From Petunia secreta (Eukaryota > Streptophyta > Magnoliopsida > Solanales > Solanaceae), in the NCBI GenBank assembly GCA_029990175.1, contig JARKIP010000065.1, positions 28,684,501 to 28,748,500 on the forward strand: a stretch of 64,000 nucleotides of DNA, in the 5' to 3' direction. The notes below the pieces were generated by a model. The model did not search any database. It worked only from the letters and a program-made list of their open reading frames with translations, and had not been told where the DNA came from. Numbering within the stretch: the first letter of the stretch is position 1; each line of letters begins with the position of its first letter. Shown here one piece after another: positions 32,557 through 44,027 of the stretch. The position numbers and the translations under genes were made by a program.

Positions 32557-33326
32557 TGTAGACAAATAAATTTTATTGGATTGATGTTAAATTCAAGATA
32601 TATTGGACCAAATAAATTAAATGGGCTAGTATAATTTGATTGGATTAGTAAATAAAAGTCCAAGTTCATTGGGCCACAAATAATAAGCCCACTTTATTAG
32701 CCCAAATATGAATCCTAAAGGCCCAAGCCAGTACCACGTGTCAAGTGACGTGGCGCCAAGTCAAATAAAAAAGAGCCAATAGGATCCTGCCAAATACCAA
32801 ATGACATGGCAATATAAGTAAAATCCAAAAGGTCAATAAACATGCGCCACATGGACAAGTGACATGTTCTGGCCAATCAAATGCTGCCTTGTCATTGCTT
32901 GAATCTGATTGGCCGGTCTACGGGCCAAGGCCCATTAGGTTTTCTTGGAGCCCACTACATCCCATATCTATATAAAGGGATCAAACCTCTCATTTGAGGG
33001 GATCAGAAAATCAAGAGCAAGAGGAATTCATAACGAGAAGCAACAAGGAGCTCGTGGATCAAACGCTACAAGTTTCTTAAAAGCTGCAAGGAATTTCTAC
33101 AAGTTCTAAGGATTCAAACATTAAAAGGAAGATTCAAGCATTAAAACGAAGATTCAAGATCAAGCTCAAAAGCCCTTGGATCATTACTTAAAATTTTTAT
33201 TTCAAAAGGCGAATCAGAGGAATTATAGAGATTGTACTACTCATATATTGAAATCAAATACTACACTTGTTACAATATTTTCCTGTCTTGATATTTATTT
33301 CTTGACGCGAATTTACTTGTTACACA
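32557..33326 (+). repeat. Probable Tat/Ogre-type 3' LTR remnant
   Basis: It runs from TGTAGACA to about GTTACACA, with the TATA box CTATATAAAG at 32969-32978. The upstream part holds bZIP-type sites CCACGTGTC (32734-32742) and TGACGTGG (32746-32753), plus several GACATG words. No primer site follows. Its element body is not recognisable upstream. Confidence 0.5.
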
Positions 33327-33960
33327 CTCCCCTACCACCCTCTACCAGTATCCACCGCCATCTTCTACCACCCACAACCAACTTCTACCCACTTTCTACC
33401 ACCCTCCACCAACACCCCACCATCCTCCACAACTCTAATACAAGGATGTGTACATATATAATAATATAGATACACATATGTCGAGATGCGTACACATATT
33501 ATTATATCTGTATACATCTGATGAGTTGTGTACACATTTTTTTTAGACATGAAAATATCTCCAAAACTTTTTAAACATATAGAAAATATTTTTACACATC
33601 TGAAAAGATGTGTAAAATGACTCAATTATTTTTTTTAAAAAAAAGAAAAATAATGAAATAAAGAGAAAAAAGAAGAAAAATGAGTAAAATGAAGAAGAAA
33701 AAGAAATCTGAGACGAAGAAGAATAAAGAAAAATAATAAGGATGGTGATGAAATGAAACATGAAAAGAAATCAAGAAGAAATAAGGAGAAAGAAGAAGAA
33801 ACAAGAGGGAGAAAGAAGAAACAAGAAAGAACAAAGAGAGAAATAAAAGTTTGAAATGATTTGAATAGGGGAGAGAAAGTAAAAGTAGGTGGGAAGGAGG
33901 GAATAAATATTTGATTTTTTTAATTGTTGGGCATTTTTGTAAATTTTTAAAGTTTTCTCC
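33327..33960. repeat. Low-complexity block: CCACC-rich, 40-bp repeats, polypurine tract
   Basis: Three distinct pieces. 33330-33440 is C/A/T-rich with recurring CTACCACCC and CTCCACCA. 33445-33560 has two and a half copies of a ~40-bp unit (GATGTGTACATA..., GATGCGTACACA..., GTTGTGTACACA...). 33625-33860 is almost pure purine (A and G) on the plus strand. No gene seen; the long antisense ORFs through the purine tract are composition artefacts. Confidence 0.8.
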
Positions 33961-34660
33961 TACCCACAAGTTTTAAATGTCACAATTCGGCGGTCTGCTA
34001 GTTCCTACCCTAGGTGGGAATAAAATAGCTCTAAAGGCGGCATACTCAATAGTGTTACTGTGTCTGTTTGCCTTCTGCCCACACAGCAACAACTTCTGCT
34101 GTGTACGTGGCGACACATGCTCATGGATTTGTAGCTTTCGTTATCCTCGAACCCCTTTCATGTGAACCAGTGGGCCTTCAGGTCCATCGATTATGCCCAT
34201 ACAGTCAATCCCTCCAACTTTCTGAGTGCAGATGTCGGCGCTCAAAACTGAAGCGATATGTGTCACCGATAAACCAGCCTGTATTTCTGCATCGGCTGCG
34301 TTGTTTCGGCCGACAGCTGTCCGTTCACACTTGATCATGCATTCGCACTATTGTCTGATTGGTCGTCCAGTTTTTGCATCTTCCCAAGGTCATCCCTGCG
34401 CTTTGTCCAAACTGTTATTAACACGTCATTCATATTCGCCATTATTACTCTGATGTTTCATATTCGTCATTATTACTCCGTCGTTTCGAATCTATCATTA
34501 TTACTTCATCCTTTCCGCCTATATATAGTTGCCCCTCAGTTTGCCTTCCCTTAATCGCCTTCTTCCAGATTTCTTCAGCAAAATGGCTTTATTAATTACA
34601 AAATTCTCCCTTTCTCATTTTCTCTCACAAAGCTCTCCCCCCTAATGAAGAGCTACACTA
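33961..34660 (+). promoter_or_regulatory. Promoter-like stretch with triplicated 28-bp unit and TATA box
   Basis: Three diverged copies of a ~28-bp unit (TATTCGYCATTATTACTC type) occupy about 34425-34515. A TATA-like CTATATATAG (34519-34528) and an ATG at 34583 opening only about 20 codons (MALLITKFSL) follow. It could be an LTR or a gene-start fragment. No protein family recognised. Confidence 0.35.
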
Positions 34661-34939
34661 TGCGGGCAAAACCTACAAGAATAATACATATGTGACATTA
34701 TTAAACAAGCCACTAGGTGAACGTGCTTTGTGTAAAATCATCAAAAGAAGGAGTAGGTGAAGTTGTAAGTGTTTTTCTCGACTCTTTGCAATTGTGTTGA
34801 ACCTCCGAATACTATTTGCTTGCACACCATTTTAGACCCTCCTTCATTTTTTTTTTCTTTTCTGATGGATCAATGAGAAGTAGATTAAAAAAAATGACTT
34901 TGCGCGATGGGTCAATGAAAGCCTTAGGAATTCAAGAGA

Positions 34940-35055
34940 AGAGTTAACTTTATTAAAAGAGGTGAGCAAAAAAATTAGCAGATGAAGCTATTCCAGCATA
35001 ACAATATCCAGTGTATCATTCCGAGAGAGGTCACGAGTTTGAACCTTTATAGAAG
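34940..35055 (+). repeat. SINE-like fragment (copy 1)
   Basis: The order GTGAGC, TTAGCAGATGAAGC, TATTCCAGCA, GAGAGGTCACGAGTTTGAAC resembles a tRNA-derived SINE head with a B-box-like GAGTTTGAACC. It matches, in inverted form, the sequence near 35295-35400. No A-rich tail or target duplication established. Confidence 0.35.
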
Positions 35056-35206
35056 CGTCACATTAACCATATATTTTGCAATTACTCCATATTAAATTAA
35101 TCTTGCTATGATTCATTAAAATATTACTGTTAGGATATGTAACAATCGACAAACTTAGCTGAAAAGACTAGTTTAAATAAATAACATTGAAATCAAAATA
35201 GATGTG

Positions 35207-35208
<2 letters not shown>
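35056..35208. other. AT-rich spacer
   Basis: I see nothing in it beyond AT-rich sequence between the SINE-like piece and the microsatellite. Confidence 0.5.

Positions 35209-35254
<46 letters not shown>
35209..35254. repeat. (AC)n(AT)n microsatellite
   Basis: Sixteen AC units followed by seven AT units, uninterrupted. Confidence 0.97.
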
Positions 35255-35269
35255 GCTAAAAAGCACATT

Positions 35270-35400
35270 AGAAAAAATAAAACTAAAATGAGCCTAATCA
35301 TAATCGAACCCTGACCTCCACCCCGTAAAATTACACTCGTTACCTCTTTGCTGGAATAATGTCATCTGCTTAACCACTCACTCTTATTTAATTTATCCAA
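35270..35400 (-). repeat. SINE-like fragment (copy 2)
   Basis: The minus strand reads GTGAGTGGTTAAGCAGATGAC, TTATTCCAGCA, GAGGTAACGAG and GTCAGGGTTCGATTATG, with a B-box-like GGTTCGATT. Related to 34940-35055 in opposite orientation. A possible third, more decayed piece lies at about 35440-35480. Confidence 0.35.
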
Positions 35401-35597
35401 AGACAATCCTGATGTATTACTAAAAATCCCGTTAAAAGTAGCGCTTCACCAAGATCGAACACCGAACCCTCACCACATAAAACTAATAGCTTTTGATGTT
35501 TGAATTGACCTAATTAAAAAGACACAACCATTAGATTCTCATAGTGTAAGAAACTAAAGAACACTTAGTTTATTCATTCTTCTTCCTTCTCAACAAA

Positions 35598-35789
35598 ATG
35601 GCAGACTCAACCAATTCTAAGTACTATCCAGTTGGAACATATGTAAGAACTTATGGTCATCCAACATTTGATATACAGTTAAGGAATTCATATGTTACTA
35701 TGGATGATTTGGCAAGTGTTACGGGCATCAATCATCCAGATCACTCGCCAAGGTTCGGCTTAATTTTAACAGATTTAGTCTCTTTCTGA
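35598..35789 (+). CDS. Small unrecognised ORF, 63 codons
   Basis: MADSTNSKYYPVGTYVRTYG and following; ends LTDLVSF. I do not recognise it. The upstream CATTCTTCTTCCTTCTCAACAAA looks like a plant 5' leader, and the ATG context (AAAATGGC) is good, so it may be the first exon of a broken gene or element ORF. No supporting neighbour. Could be chance. Confidence 0.25.
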   Translation: MADSTNSKYYPVGTYVRTYGHPTFDIQLRNSYVTMDDLASVTGINHPDHSPRFGLILTDLVSF

Positions 35790-35857
35790 TAGTACAAAAA
35801 AAAAAAAATATTGCAATTTTGGAAAATCATTGTCATCTGTGAGATTTTCTTGCGCCT

Positions 35858-36040
35858 TTAGAAAATGCTTTGCGTGTTCTTGTTTTGTTCCTTGGATTTC
35901 AGCCTCTCCTTTAGAGCTACAAGTCTTTTCTCCGAATATGCAATATTTCTTTTGAAACTTTTTAATTCCTTTTCTAAAATATTCTTATGTTGAACCATAC
36001 TTTCAAAGTGATCAGCTTTCTCATCTATCTTGATTTTCAC
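35858..36040 (-). pseudogene. Coiled-coil-like ORF fragment, 60 codons
   Basis: This Lys/Glu-rich frame (HKNILEKELKSFKRNIAYSE, ALKERLKSKEQ) has heptad-like spacing of Leu/Ile. It suggests a coiled-coil piece of an element protein, but no family can be named. Confidence 0.25.
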
Positions 36041-36149
36041 TACCTATAAAAAATGTAACCATATTTAATTAAGCTGATACTATGGAAACACTAAAAAGAA
36101 AACATGACCAAAAAAAAAAAGCTAAGACTAATACCTTAGATGGGTTTAA

Positions 36150-37007
36150 TGAGTTTCTTTCAGAATATTGACGCTTATACAAAGCCTCATAATAGCATAA
36201 TCCAAGGAATGAGTATAATTAAATCTTATTTAACACTTGGGAAGGTAACACTTGAATTGAGTGGATCAAAGCTTCATGGAATAGCCTATGTTTGCGACTT
36301 TGCATTTCCGAATTCTACCTTTTAACTCTTTTATTTCTCTATCCCGTAGAAAAAAATATATTTTAGGACTTCTCATAGACCGGACTAATACTATGTATGA
36401 TAGAATTATATGAATTATGAGAATGAATGATTTGAACTGCTTTACAATTGCCTTTATTCTTTTTCTTTAGATTTTACCAATTAATTTATGATTTTAAGAT
36501 CCATTGTTAAATAATTAGTACAATAAAAGTAAAATCAAATATTGTTTCATTAAATCATTATTTACTTTTAAATAATAATTACTTCTTTATTTAGTTATTT
36601 ATTATTTTTATATTTATTTATTACTTATTTAGTTACTTATCTATTTATTTGCTTATTATTTATTTCTTTATTTATTTATCCTATATTTTTCATAAAATCT
36701 CTAAGTTATTTATTTTTAGTTTTATTTTTAATTCGTGAAAATCGTCGGAATAACCATCCTTTTGGTAGATTTTCGAAAGTACTCTAACAACAAAAGATCT
36801 TCTTTCTAAAATAACTGAACCACTTACTCAGAATCTCTAAAAATCATTTCTCTTATAAAAGGAAGAATATTTGCACTCATTAATTAGCACTTGGTTCTTA
36901 ATTTTCCTAAATTAGGTGGCGAATCCATAGAAACCCTTTGGAGTCTCCATAATGTTGAACTTATACCCGAAACTTTCCTTTTAACCGGTAATTTTTGGGG
37001 TTCAACA
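36150..37007 (+). repeat. Tat/Ogre-like 5' LTR
   Basis: It is very AT-rich (runs of TTTATTTA) and ends GGGGTTCAACA at 37007, just before a Tat/Ogre-type primer site. It matches, in reverse complement, 46900-47690 and 56709 onward, including AGATTTTCGAAAG, GAATCTCT, TTAGGTGGCGA and CCTTTGGAGTC stretches. The left edge is not defined. Two ORFs in it (36140-36325, 36891-37151) have no recognisable content. Confidence 0.6.
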
Positions 37008-37010
37008 GCA

Positions 37011-37028
37011 TGGCGACTCCGCTGGAGA
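37011..37028 (+). other. Primer binding site (Tat/Ogre type)
   Basis: TGGCGACTCCGCTGGAGA, close to TGGCGACTCTGCTGGGGA that I recall from Ogre/Tat elements (Arg tRNA), 3 nt inside the LTR. Confidence 0.7.
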
Positions 37029-37705
37029 TATTTAAAGCTTCAAACCATAATATTTTCACGAATTTTCCTTATTTATGTGTTTAAATTATTGTTGAAATTA
37101 GTTTTATTTATCTGTTTGAATTGTATGCTGAAACTAGTATGTGTAGCTTAATTGATTGTGTGTATGTCACTGAAGCATGTCAGCATTCTACTCATATTTC
37201 TCCCATTCTGAAAATATGTTAATTCTTTTAACATCCTCGATTTCATCACGAGGCACACGCTTGATATATAGATATGCGTGAAGTGCATTGCTCTTTCGCA
37301 CTCTTTGAATTTCTTTCGTGTCATCAAAGTTAGATGGTATAATGGATGTTATGTTTGGTTTTGAAATTGGCCGATTTTACCGTTTTCATGTGGCCAGGTT
37401 CTATCCCGCATAGGTTGAGTAAGTCGCAACCGTTAAACCACTCTTAGAAGGAGCTTTTAGGACATGCATACATATACAACTTAGTTTAGACCCGGTCATT
37501 GATACCGCTTCCATGTGTTAGAAACCACCCTTTTGTCGACGGGTTCTTGTAACCCAATGGCGTTGCATATTATTTGGTATGTGGTAGTCATACATGGATC
37601 CATGCTAGTTTTCCTTCGCCAAATTTGAGATTTGTCTCACTATTCCGTTTGTTTGCAGGAAGGTAGCAGGTTCTTCAATAATATTCACAGTTGCTTGTCA
37701 ATGCA
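37029..37705 (+). other. Tat/Ogre-like leader
   Basis: Non-coding; I see no gene. It is interrupted at 37706 by a solo LTR and continues to the gag remnant at 39054. Confidence 0.5.
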
Positions 37706-38490
37706 TGATGCAAGCTAAATCCGAAAACAAGCAAGCAATCGGAAGCAACAAGAACACGATGCAGAAATGATAAAGATAAAGTTGCGGAAGTAATAAAGTA
37801 ACCAAGATAACAAGAAATAAAGGATGGGGAGAACAGAAATAGAAGAAAGAATGGATAATCCAAATCAAAACATGATTTATTATTCAAGGGAGAAAAGGAA
37901 ACTTGAACCTAACAAGGATTCATACTAGTGATGAAATCCATTCGGTTCCAAGTCAAAGAAGGCATACACGAAGCCTCGGAGTTCAACAAGACTGGCTCAG
38001 CCAAATCCTATTTCTATTCTCACAATATCATCAATCAACTTCCTCTCTAACGAGCTATGCTAGGAGTTTATATAGATAATAAAAGGACAAAATAGTAAAA
38101 TGGCCACAGGTGACCAATAAGATAAAGCCACAAAGGGCTGAAGCAGTTTTATGTGTTCGGCAGCTCAGCTCGAACACATTTGAGTCGGACGCTTGTTTGC
38201 CTCGGTCACAATTGGGTTCGGACGCTGTCCTGCTTCGTGCATATTTGTAGTCCTTCGAACGATTCACTGTTCGGCATCATTCTTCTTTGGTCGGTTGCTT
38301 TTCAGCTTCGGGCTCGAGCTTGTTCGTTGAGCTTTCATAAGTTGTGCTCGGTCTCACAGCTTCCGAAGTTATTCCATTCTAGCCACACTTTCTGATCGTG
38401 GGCGTCATGTGACTCCTCGGTGGACTAATTTGACTCCTCTGTAGACTAACTTGATGAATCAAATAGGTGAGCCTGGTTCGTATTGCATCA
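37706..38490 (-). repeat. Solo CRM-type LTR
   Basis: It is 785 bp, TGATGCAAGC... to ...TATTGCATCA, flanked by ATGCA (37701-37705) and ATACA (38491-38495), a target duplication with one mismatch. It is the inverted relative of the LTR at 41972-42827 and akin to 12946-13773. The minus-strand TATA box is CTATATAAAC (38066-38075). There is no internal region, so it probably arose by LTR-LTR recombination. Confidence 0.85.
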
Positions 38491-39053
38491 ATACATCCAA
38501 ATTAGTTGAAGATTACTAGTTGATGGATCCAGATCCAACAAGGAGCAAACAATCGCAGTTTTAGTATTTTAGGACTGATTTATTGTATTTTTATTATTTA
38601 TTTTATTGAAAAAACAATGCATTAACACATTTTCTGTAGTATATTTTTCGCATTTCATCTCAACACAATGTATTACTAGAAATGTTTTAATAAAATGCAG
38701 TCTTCAAAAATTTATTGATTATCGTTATCTCTTAAATTTTATATTGGCACTGGTTTGGATCAATCTATAACCACCGCATTTATTTGCTATTTGGCAATTA
38801 GGCTTACTTCTGGCACAAAAGAGGCACTTTATAGGATGGGACGCGTCCGCATTTTTATTTACGCTCAACTAATTGTAATTGTCGCATGTCAACTTGTTTA
38901 ATTGCAAAAGAGTTACGTGATGCATCATACATGCTTGTGTCCAACCTCGTAAATAACATGCAAACTAACATAGTTATCTTTTGAATTTTTATTTTGTTTT
39001 GATTATTCCTGAAACAGAAAGTTTGAATCGCGTTGACTCCTGCAAAGCAAGCA

Positions 39054-40753
39054 ATGGCCAATTTGACTAATAATCAGACTGGTATGGCTGAATCATCAAA
39101 TGAGCAAGCAGTTTTGTTCAAGATGAACAAAGGACTAGAATGGAAGAGCAGATTGAATGTATGCAAGTTGAACTAGAAATAATGAAAGGGTCGACCACCA
39201 AAACATGCCAGCCGTGCTATCAACTCTGAATCCCAATGCTGAAATGGCCAATCCGAACTCACCTTTGAATGCCAGTATCATTCATATGCTTGCACCAGTT
39301 AATAACATCCCAAATGCATCCATTAACTAGGACAAACTGCCACACTTACAAGACCCACCAGCGAAGAATATATCTCATCCTCCACAACTCAACGCTCCTA
39401 TCCTTGTGGCTGCCATGCAAAGATCCGCAAATGAGCCACAACTAAAAAAATCAAGAGAATCAATATTATGAACATGAGCCAACCCTAAAGGTCTCTGATC
39501 TTATTGGTTATATGCCTCAAATGGAAATACCTTAAACAAGGGAAAAGCCAGTTAGGACAGTGGAACAGGAAGAAATGGCTCGATAAGTTAAAAGTCTTGA
39601 ATAGTCCAAGAAGGATTCGCAAGGTTTGAGAGGACACAACAGTGTTTCGTACAAAAACCTTTATTTGATTCTCGATGTCCAGCCTCCCCCAAGATCCAAG
39701 GAATGAAAGTTTGACATGTATGATGGGCATGGTGATCCTATGTCTCATTTAACAAAGTATCTTAACAAGATGAGAGGCGTTGGGGGTAAGAAGATTCCCT
39801 AATGGCTTATTTCACTCAAAGCTTGGCAAGCATCACATCTGAGTGGTTTGTAGGACAAGATGTATACAGGTGGCGTATTTTTGATGACATGACTAATGAC
39901 TTTGTAAAGCAGTTTGAATACAATGTTAATATTGTCCCTGATTGTATGTCTTTGTCTAATCTGAAGAAGAACCCAACAGAAAGTTTCAGGGAATATGCAA
40001 TTAGGTAGAGAAATCAGGCTGCGAGGGGGAAACTGCCAATGGCAGAAGATGAAATAGTGAAATATTTATTTAAGCCCAAGATCATGCTTATTACATGCAC
40101 TTACTCCCTAGGATGAGTAAATCATACGTTGAAGTTCTGAAAATGGGAGAGATGGTCGAAGAAAGGGTTAAAACAGGGGGAATTATATGCTTTGTTGTAC
40201 TGAGAGCAACTACGCAAGCCATCCAGACTAGTTCGAGTGATTTCAAAAAAGAAAGAAAAGAAAGATGAGTTTACCATGGTGGCACAAACGCCATATCAGG
40301 GTCCACACGAGAAATCTCAATATTGACCTCCTTCCCAGCCTTATTACTAGCCCACACAACAACCACCTGTCCACCAATCAACAATTACCAATCCCCAATC
40401 CTGTACTTTCAAAATCGCCCAGCCATACCAAACCTACGCACTAATCCAGGAAAAAAGGTATTCAAACCTACCCTCCTATAGCGGAACTTTATAGTCAGCT
40501 TTATGAAAGGTTAAGAGCATCTGGAATGAGTCACCCTATTGCAGATGCAACCCCTAATCCTCTTCCAAAATGGTTCGATGGAACCAAGCATTGTGCCTAT
40601 CATTCTGGGGCTCCTGGGCATGATACTGAAAATCGCTATAGTCTAAAAAACGTAATTGATGCTTTAACCCAAGAAGGATTGATTCAGCTCATTGAAAATG
40701 CACCTGCCCATAACAACAACTCTTTGCCAGATGATACAGTCGATGTCAGTTGA
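39054..40753 (+). pseudogene. Tat/Ogre-like gag, heavily decayed
   Basis: Gag motifs appear in order across shifting frames: FDMYDGHGDPMSHL (about 39708-39750), MRGVGGKK, MAYFTQSLASITSEWF (39802), LKKNPTESFREYAIR (about 39961-40005) and GMSHPIADATPNPLPKWFDG (40523 on). A Cys/His segment CAYHSGAPGHDTENRYSLKN follows (about 40590-40650). This C-x4-H-like segment and its flanks are the usual gag end in Tat-type elements. Multiple stops. No protease or RT follows; from about 40760 the sequence is the 3' non-coding part. Confidence 0.75.
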
Positions 40754-40759
40754 TGCGGC

Positions 40760-41971
40760 AGAAGCAGAGATTATTGTGGTCCCAAGGAACCGACACAACT
40801 ACCAACTAATATGAAATGTCGAGTTTACCAAGTTAGGAGAGCCAAAAGTTTTCAACACAGAGGACAAATCAAGACCTACCCAAAATGGGGCAGGTTTTAT
40901 TGAAGAAACTTTTCTTGCCAAAGAAATTAAAAGGCAAATATCTGGTCAATAGGTATCAAATCAAGTGAATTCAAGAGATACTATATTTGTCAAGCAGACA
41001 AAAAGTCTTTTCATTTAAGTGTAATTTTGAATGAAATGTGAACTACGCGTAACCTGATTCTCAGGGCTATGATAATACATAGGCATCTCACATACAGTTC
41101 GGTGTCAGTAGCTTAGGAATCCCCTATTTCCTCTTTTATGTACTTTTGAACTACTTCTGGTCTGATTCCAAGAATGGCAACAGGATAAGTAAGAAATCCA
41201 TAACGGTTTCGATCAAATTATTGTAATGATTTAAGTTTGCTTATATTTAACGATGTAATTCTGAACTATGCATCCGGGCAGATGTGTAGGCATTCTACTT
41301 CGGATTCGACTTCGCACTTAAATTGCCATATTCCCCAAAACTTTATGTAAGCAGAACTATGCACGGTTTGATGCCCACGGTGGGATGAGTAGGCGCTCAC
41401 ATCAGGCTCAACTCTATAATATTAAAATTTTCATTTTCCCCCAAGAAAATTTAAAGAAAATTTTGGAAGCTAACTGGGCAGAACTTTTGCAAGAGCATAG
41501 TTTGATTACCAGAAATTGAATTGGCCAGAGTTTGAAAGTTGGGTAAAGCAAACAACGCGAAGTTGCAAGATAAAGGACGGTCAACTTGATTAAAGACGTA
41601 CCTCACAACCTAAGAAAATGCAGAGATGTTCGAACACAGAAAATGTTTATGTTTGGAAATATTTTGCCTTGCTTCATTAAGCCAAGTCTCAGAACTCGGA
41701 TCATAAGTTCAAACAAAGGGAGAATAAGAATGTGGCTACTGGATCAAGATTTCAGTCAGCATGAATCAAACACCCCTCCCAAACTAACAATTTTTCTTTG
41801 AGCGCATGAACATGATGAATTGATGGTATTAATAATTGAGTCCATCCATCGGGATCGAAAGCCCATTTAACTCTTCACGGCTTTACCGACATAAGCTGAA
41901 CGACTCTAAATCTCACTTGACATTTCCTTTATCTTTAACATTATCATGTCTATATGAATTTAAGGGAAGGA
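40760..41971 (+). other. Tat/Ogre-like 3' non-coding region with repeated modules
   Basis: No gene. Recurring words GAACTAYGC and TGYGTAGGCA/TGAGTAGGCG occur near 41040, 41265, 41285, 41355 and 41385, as seen in the 3' parts of Tat-type elements. It is cut at 41972 by the next LTR. A purine-rich AAGGGAAGGA directly precedes that LTR. Confidence 0.55.
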
Positions 41972-42827
41972 TGATGCAATACGAACCAGGCTCACCTATT
42001 CGATTCATCAAGTTAGTCCACAAAGGAGTCAAATTAATCCACTTTGGAGTCACATGACTCCACAATCAGAAAGTGTGGCTAGAATGGAATATGTCGAAAA
42101 CTGCCTCGACGAGCAATAACGATGGAAATCTACCGAGCAGACAACAAGTGACTGTTTCTGACTTTGGAAGCTGTAAGACCGAGCACAACTTATGAAAGCT
42201 AAAAGAACAAGCTCGAGCCCGAAACTGAAAAGCAACCGAACCAAAGAAGAATGATGGCGAACAGTGAATCGTTCGAAGGACTACAAATGTGCCCGTAGCA
42301 GGAAAGCGTCTGAACCCAATTGTGACCGAGGCAAACAAGCGTCCGACTCAAATGTGTTCGGGCTGAGTTGCCGAATACATAAAACTGCTTCAGCCCTGCA
42401 TGGCTTTATCTTATTGGTCACCTGTGACCATTTTACTATTTTGCGCTTTTTATTATCTATATAAACTCCTAGCACAGCTCATTAGAGAGGGAGTTGATTG
42501 ATGATATTGTGAGAATAGAAATAGGATTTGGCCGAGCCAGTCTTGTTGAAGCCCGAGGCTTCGTGTATGCCTTCTTTGACTTGGAACCGAATGGATTTCA
42601 TCACTAGTATGAATCCTTGTTAGGTTCAAGTTTCCTTTTCTCCCTTGGATAATCAATCATTTTTTGATTCGGATTATCCTTTCTTTCTTCTATTTCTGTT
42701 CTCCCCCATCCTTTATTTCTTGTTATCTTGGCTACTTTATTGCCTATGCATCTTTATCTTTATTGTTTCCGTGTCGTGTTCTTGTTGCTTCCGATTGCTT
42801 GCTTGTCTTTGGATTTTGCTTGCATCA
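41972..42827 (+). repeat. 5' LTR of the second RT-less CRM-like element
   Basis: It is 856 bp, TGATGCAATACG... to ...GCTTGCATCA, with the TATA box CTATATAAAC at 42457-42466. It is closely related in reverse to the solo LTR 37706-38490. The part upstream of the TATA box has TTCG/CGAA words but no neat array. Confidence 0.85.
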
Positions 42828-42830
42828 GTT

Positions 42831-42842
42831 TAGTATCAGAGC
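42831..42842 (+). other. Primer binding site (initiator Met tRNA, one mismatch)
   Basis: TAGTATCAGAGC versus TGGTATCAGAGC, 3 nt inside the LTR. Confidence 0.8.
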
Positions 42843-44027
42843 AAGGCTTGGATTCGTTCTTACGAATCCACGTTCCTTATTCATCTTATCTTTACTTTTT
42901 GTTGTTGTTACGTGAAAAAGAAGAAAATACAAAAAATTGAAAAAGTTGAAAAGTTATCAAAAAAATTGTTTGTTGGTGATTGTTTGGATTTAACAATCAC
43001 ATATTTGAATTCATTACTGTCCAAGGATCAATTTGAGTACCCGACGTACTTCATTTGTAACTAGGGTTTTTTTCGATTTTGGACTGTGTTCTTGACGTGG
43101 TGTTGTTGAAATCGAGCCCCAGTTGTGTTATGGTGTTTATCGATGAAAACTGGTAGATGTTGTTTGATTTGGGTCGATTTTAGTGCTTTAAATCGAAGTT
43201 CCATTGTTTAGCCACCGTCCGTACGCCGGAATCTTGTTAAATTGTTAACAGTGTATGGACGACGTTATATCTAATCTTAGCTCGACTTGGAACTGAACAT
43301 TATCTCCGTTTTCAAGTTTACCAGAGACAACCCAAATCTGGAGTTAAATCTGTTGTTAGTGGACTGTGAACGAATCTTGAAATTGTCCGTACACCGGAGT
43401 AAAGGTTCACTATTCCATTGAAGAAGAAAGAGGTAAAGTGTCAAAATCGAAAACCCTGGGTGAAATCTTGTCGGCTAGAAAAGGGAAAGCAGATAAGGTT
43501 AAATCCTATCTGTACCGAGGAGGAAACGCTTGTACCGAGGTCACGTGTTCGGATAATTCCGAAGTGGAACCGAGGAGGAGGTAGATTCTCTTAGGTTTTT
43601 ACTTTTCTTGTGTCCAAATATTCTCGATAGTAGATCTCTGGAGTAATTATTTCTGCTCGAGGTCGTACTATCGAATTTGAGCTTTTAGGAACTCGTATGT
43701 GGGGTGAACGAAGTCCAATTTTCGTAGACAATTCTTTGATTCCCCGTGCGCAGTTTAAATAGTGATCATTCTATCGAGACATATAAACTCCTTCCAAACC
43801 TATACTTGGAAAGTACTAGTTGTGACTTCTCACTTCGGTTTCCTAACAAGAAGGCAAGGCCATCTTGAGTGGAAAAAGGCTATAGTGGTGAGAACAATAG
43901 AGTGAGGTCACAAAAGCCAACGGCCTTGAGTGTATACACGAATGGAAAGAAAATTGAGTGAACATTACTCGAGTGATACACGTGAGGGAGTGAAATTGTG
44001 AGGTCCTTTACTCTTGTTGTTGCAGCT
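42843..44027 (+). other. Leader of the second RT-less CRM-like element
   Basis: Non-coding. It ends with TTGTTGTTGCAG just before the ATG at 44028, a splice-acceptor-like context shared with the other two CRM-like leaders. No GC hairpin array is present here. Confidence 0.6.

Noticed and set aside
33622..33969. Antisense Phe/Ser/Leu-rich ORFs
   Set aside because: Products of the polypurine tract; pure composition bias.
41963..41971. AAGGGAAGGA before 41972 as a polypurine tract, which would make 41972-42827 a 3' LTR
   Set aside because: A primer site, leader and ORFs follow the LTR, so it is a 5' LTR; the upstream sequence is Tat-like, so the purine run is probably chance.
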